This document shows, piece by piece, positions 61,465 to 64,000 of a DNA stretch of 64,000 nt. The notes under the pieces are model-generated. The model was given only the letters and a program-made list of their open reading frames with translations. It did no database searches and was not told where the DNA came from. The stretch is from the NCBI GenBank assembly GCA_017938205.1, contig JAGBCA010000029.1, positions 80,772 through 144,771 of the forward strand. Reading direction: 5' to 3'. Within the stretch, counting starts at the first letter, position 1, and each line of letters begins with the position of its first letter. The stretch comes from Clostridia bacterium. Lineage in GTDB: Bacteria; Bacillota; Clostridia; Oscillospirales; CAG-272. The position numbers were made by a program, and so were the translations under genes.

Positions 61465-61901
61465 GAAAAAACGACCTATCCTTTAGCGTGATACTCTTAA
61501 CGGAGTATTCACGCTAAACTATGATTGCCCTTACGGGCAAGTTATGAGTTATGATATGCTTCGCATCGTTATGATTGGCTTCGCCAAGTTTTAGATTAGA
61601 TGGGCAATCATATCATAACGTTTGCGTAGCAAATTCATAACGGCGAGCAAAGCGAGCCTCATAACTCTAAACTAAAACAAACAGAAAAGAGCAGACATAC
61701 AAGATTTTATCGGTCTTGCGTGTTTGCTCTTTCTGCTTGTGTAGGGGTTCCCCGAAGCGAAGTATGAGCTTTGGGGGTTCACGTATATGGGTTTGGGCTT
61801 AGCCCATAAAGTATTTGTCTGGGCAAATGCGATGCTCGCACTTAGAGGTGTTTTTAAATTCTCCGCTAAGAACATCACACATTCCGATAGGTCGTTTTTT
61901 T
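61465..61901. repeat. Foldback element with imperfect terminal inverted repeats (MITE-like)
   Basis: The ends form a ~40-bp imperfect inverted repeat: 61465-61505 (AAAAAACGACCTATC..CGGAG) and 61861-61900 (CTCCG..GATAGGTCGTTTTTT), with 15 perfect terminal bases. Inside are many short hairpins (TTGCCC/GGGCAA, TTGGC/GCCAA, TTTGC/GCAAA, with repeated CATAAC spacers) and a ~20-bp imperfect palindrome around 61680-61735. It fills the whole ruvB-araC gap and its right end abuts the AraC stop codon. No transposase is encoded. Confidence 0.75.
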
Positions 61902-62655
61902 ATATTCTTCTGCCCTCCTTGCGTATTTCCGAGGGCGTTTTGTGAAATACGCTATGCATCACCTTACGAAAATAGGCCGAGGAGCTGAAGTTCAGGCGAT
62001 CGCAGATCTCCTCCACGGTATAACTCGTGGCAACCAGAAGCTCTCTTGCTCTTTGGCAGAGCACCTCCTGCCGCAACCGATTCGGCGTTTTTCCCGATGC
62101 CTTCTTTACGTACTGATACAAAAGCGACTCGCTGATCTCCAATAGCCCTGCATATTCCGCTACTGTCAGGCTCGGATCCCTTTGCATCAGCTGAAGCATT
62201 TTTTCAAAAACGGTTACCTCTGCAGAGGATGAAGCAGGTATCATCCTATTACTTAAAAGTGCAAGCACGCGAAAAAGAGATGCGATGGAATGTACGTTTA
62301 CCGTTTTATCCGTCGAAAGAGGCGAGAACGCCTCCCATAGCTCTGCATCAAGAGGGATCTTTTGCAGGCGATAGCCATTCGGCGTTTCGGATGGAAAATA
62401 CAAGAAGCCGATCGAATCAAAGCGAACGTAGTCCTCTGCGATCCAATAGGAATGATAGCGGCAGCCCTTCGGAATATAGAACATCTCCCCTTCGGCGATT
62501 TCTATTTTCTCGCCTTCGCACACGATACGCCCGCGGCCGTGCTTCATAAAGCCGATAAAATGAGAATCAACGCCCATGCTGTTATCACGGTGCACGGTTT
62601 CCTTGTATCGGTACTCATTAAAGCCGAAATTATTATAGAATACTATATCATTCAA
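61900..62655 (-). CDS. AraC-family transcriptional regulator
   Basis: A 251-residue regulator with an N-terminal cupin sensor domain (~15-120; GEMFYIPKGCRYHSYW is the barrel core) and a C-terminal double helix-turn-helix (~155-250; SLTVAEYAGLLEISESLLYQYVKKASGKTPNRLRQ and YTVEEICDRLNFSSSAYFRKVMHSVFHKTPSEIRK). Such proteins usually activate sugar genes. It is divergent from the epimerase-like gene across a 109-bp AT-rich gap, the likely target. Confidence 0.9.
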   Translation of the reverse strand: MNDIVFYNNFGFNEYRYKETVHRDNSMGVDSHFIGFMKHGRGRIVCEGEKIEIAEGEMFYIPKGCRYHSYWIAEDYVRFDSIGFLYFPSETPNGYRLQKIPLDAELWEAFSPLSTDKTVNVHSIASLFRVLALLSNRMIPASSSAEVTVFEKMLQLMQRDPSLTVAEYAGLLEISESLLYQYVKKASGKTPNRLRQEVLCQRARELLVATSYTVEEICDRLNFSSSAYFRKVMHSVFHKTPSEIRKEGRRI

Positions 62656-62704
62656 GTCAAGCTATCCGCCTTTTATTAAAGAATTTTACTCGATAGATAC
62701 AGAA

Positions 62705-62736
62705 TATCATATTTTATATTTTTTGTCAATATGATA
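62705..62736. promoter_or_regulatory. Inverted repeat in the AraC/epimerase divergent gap
   Basis: TATCATATT (62705-62713) and AATATGATA (62728-62736) form a perfect 9-bp inverted repeat spaced by 14 bp, overlapping a possible -10 (TAAAAT near 62735-62740). It could be an operator. Confidence 0.4.
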
Positions 62737-62764
62737 AAATTTTTTAAAAAAGGAGGTATCTATA

Positions 62765-63715
62765 TTGTATTCCAATAAAAGAGTTTTACTCATCGCGGGC
62801 GGCGGTACGCTCGGCACGTACGTTTCGGAGGAGCTTTTGCGGCTCGGCGCAATCGTTGAGGTGATCTGCCCCGAGGAAAAGACTTCTGCAAGCGAGAGGC
62901 TTGTTTTTCATCGGTCGCTTGCTACGGAGGCGCTTCTGAAGGATCTGTTTTCAAAGCGGCACTACGACGGCATCGTAAACTTTATCCACGCAAGCGAGGT
63001 AGAGGACTACAAAAAGATCCATCCGCTTCTGATCGAAAATACCGATCATCTTATATTTTTATCCTCTTACCGAGTGTATGCAGACGAGCAACACCCCATC
63101 ACCGAGGATGCGCCGAGGCTTCTTGACGTAATAAAGGATGCGGATCTTCTTGAAAACGAAAAGTACGCGATTCCGAAGGCAAAATGCGAGGATTATCTGA
63201 TGCGGGAGCGTGCAGGAGAGCTATGGACGATCGTGCGCCCCGTGATCTCGTTTTCAGAGAAACGGTTGGATCTGCTGATGTATTCGGGAGACAGTGTTGT
63301 TCGCGCCGGAAAAGAGGGCCGCGAGCTGCTTCTGCCGCGCTTGGTAAAGGACTATGCGGCAGGACTTGACTGGGCGAAAAACTCGGGCAAGCTGATTGCA
63401 AATCTACTGTTCAAGCCCGAGGCAATGGGAGAGACCTTTACGGTCTATTCGGGACACAATATGACTTGGGGCGAGATCGCTTCCCTCTATGAGAAGGTTA
63501 CGGGGGTGAAGATCCGTTGGTGTGATGAGGATGAATACCTTTCTTCCGAGGACGGAAGACTTCCGAGCAAGGCACACGAGTGGCAATGGAAGCATGACAG
63601 ACGCTACGATCGCGCGATCGATTGCTCCAAGGTTTTGAAAGCAACCGGGCTATCTAAAGACGATTTCGATTCCCTCGAAACGGGCTTAAGACAGGAAATC
63701 GCAAAGCTGAAATAA
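62765..63715 (+). CDS. NAD(P)-dependent epimerase/dehydratase family protein
   Basis: A 316-residue extended short-chain dehydrogenase with an N-terminal dinucleotide loop (LLIAGGGTLGTYV, GxxGxxG-like) and substrate region with YAIPKAKCEDYL (Tyr..Lys pair). C-terminal residues ~200-316 resemble NAD-dependent nucleoside-sugar epimerases. The start is TTG 62765, fixed by GGAGGT at 62752-62757. Divergence from the AraC regulator suggests sugar-responsive control. The substrate is unknown. Confidence 0.8.
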   Translation: MYSNKRVLLIAGGGTLGTYVSEELLRLGAIVEVICPEEKTSASERLVFHRSLATEALLKDLFSKRHYDGIVNFIHASEVEDYKKIHPLLIENTDHLIFLSSYRVYADEQHPITEDAPRLLDVIKDADLLENEKYAIPKAKCEDYLMRERAGELWTIVRPVISFSEKRLDLLMYSGDSVVRAGKEGRELLLPRLVKDYAAGLDWAKNSGKLIANLLFKPEAMGETFTVYSGHNMTWGEIASLYEKVTGVKIRWCDEDEYLSSEDGRLPSKAHEWQWKHDRRYDRAIDCSKVLKATGLSKDDFDSLETGLRQEIAKLK

Positions 63716-63727
63716 GCAAAAGGGCAG

Positions 63728-64000
63728 TCTCATTAAGAATCCAATAAAATCAAGGCAAAAAAGAGAAAAATGTAGTAAGATCTATAATTTTGGCGGATTC
63801 TTAATGAGAACACACCGGGGGCGAACGGATTTAGAGGAGAAATCGTCGGATGACGAGCAAGAGGTGTACAAGGGTACACCGAGCGAGGAAACGGCGATGC
63901 TCTTTGCACGCACAAGCGCGATTGCGCTTTGCACGATGTGCTTTGTTGCGACTTTGTCGCAACGCGTGCAGAGCAATCTTCGCATTTGCACTGATGAGCA
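63728..64000. repeat. Palindrome-rich intergenic element running off the right edge
   Basis: A perfect 15-bp inverted repeat (63728-63742 with 63795-63809) is followed by compact hairpins at 63863-63880 (GGTGTAC/GTACACC), 63914-63929 (AAGCGC/GCGCTT) and 63946-63962 (TTGCGAC/GTCGCAA). A frame open from ATG ~63804 to the right edge (MRTHRGRTDLEEK...) crosses these hairpins and looks like a by-product, though a partial gene cannot be excluded. Confidence 0.5.

Noticed and set aside
61672-61878. A 68-codon minus-strand frame inside the foldback element
   Set aside because: It is built from the hairpins of the element, has no ribosome binding site, and is Ser/Lys-rich in a repeat-derived manner.
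1-64000. CRISPR array, tRNA or rRNA genes, prophage or defence system
   Set aside because: I found no regularly spaced direct repeats, no tRNA T-loop or rRNA cores, and no integrase, capsid or nuclease-type accessory genes on either strand.

Overview
This 64 kb window is chromosomal DNA from a low-to-mid GC, endospore-forming Clostridia-type Firmicute; a gut-associated, Oscillospirales-like lineage is my inference. The evidence is a spoIIGA-sigE pair, spoVT, Gram-positive leader RNAs (a threonyl T-box and a SAM-I riboswitch), strong AGGAGG ribosome binding sites, near-consensus sigma-A promoters with 17-18 bp spacers, and a Firmicute-style division and cell-wall (dcw) cluster. I see no prophage, CRISPR array, rRNA or tRNA gene. 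Almost all of it is core genome. The accessory material is mainly small palindromic intergenic elements plus one surface-polysaccharide-like locus.

Layout. 1-4.9 kb (minus strand): a hexuronate locus with a His-less HPr-like protein, tagaturonate reductase and altronate dehydratase, then a terminator, a nitrilase and a truncated SGNH hydrolase. 4.9-11.7 kb (plus): T-box-controlled thrS, an aldose epimerase, and a heterodimeric ABC exporter. 11.9-18.3 kb (minus): a consensus promoter drives coaE, an M18 aminopeptidase, prfA, a Sua5-type t6A enzyme and a topoisomerase IV A-like subunit. 18.4-23.8 kb: a P-loop ATPase (plus), ackA (minus), tmcAL (plus), a small unknown protein and a DUF3048-like lipoprotein or anchored protein. 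23.8-28.8 kb (minus): spoVT, then a surface locus (solute-binding-like lipoprotein, SGNH hydrolase, Wzz-like protein, CpsD-like kinase).

28.9-38.2 kb (minus): dnaG-rpoD, yigZ and hflX, rpmE, spoIIGA-sigE, rpe, ispD-ispF and a small unknown protein. 38.4-50.3 kb (plus): mraZ, rsmH, a protein in the ftsL position, ftsI with PASTA domains, murE, murF, mraY, ftsW, murG and ftsZ. No murD, murC, divIB or ftsA lies among them. 50.4-59.4 kb (minus): an unusual repeat-rich spacer, SAM-riboswitch-controlled metK, a class A penicillin-binding protein, and a run containing ruvC, a methyltransferase, the ECF transporter module ecfA1-ecfA2-ecfT, and truA. 59.5-64 kb: a DUF951 gene, ruvA and ruvB (plus), a 0.44 kb foldback element, an AraC regulator divergent from a sugar-nucleotide-epimerase-like gene, and another palindromic repeat running off the right edge.

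Most promising for new biology: (i) an iteron-like repeat cluster with DnaA-box-like sites between ftsZ and metK; (ii) a miniature foldback element between ruvB and the AraC gene; (iii) a near-consensus promoter that fires straight into a terminator opposite the end of ackA; (iv) a terminator hairpin that also contains the Shine-Dalgarno of the class A PBP gene; (v) the lipoprotein/SGNH/Wzz/kinase locus; (vi) the His-less HPr-like protein at the head of the hexuronate operon. No complete, clearly undescribed defence or mobile system is visible. Family assignments are made by eye from motifs and need a database search.
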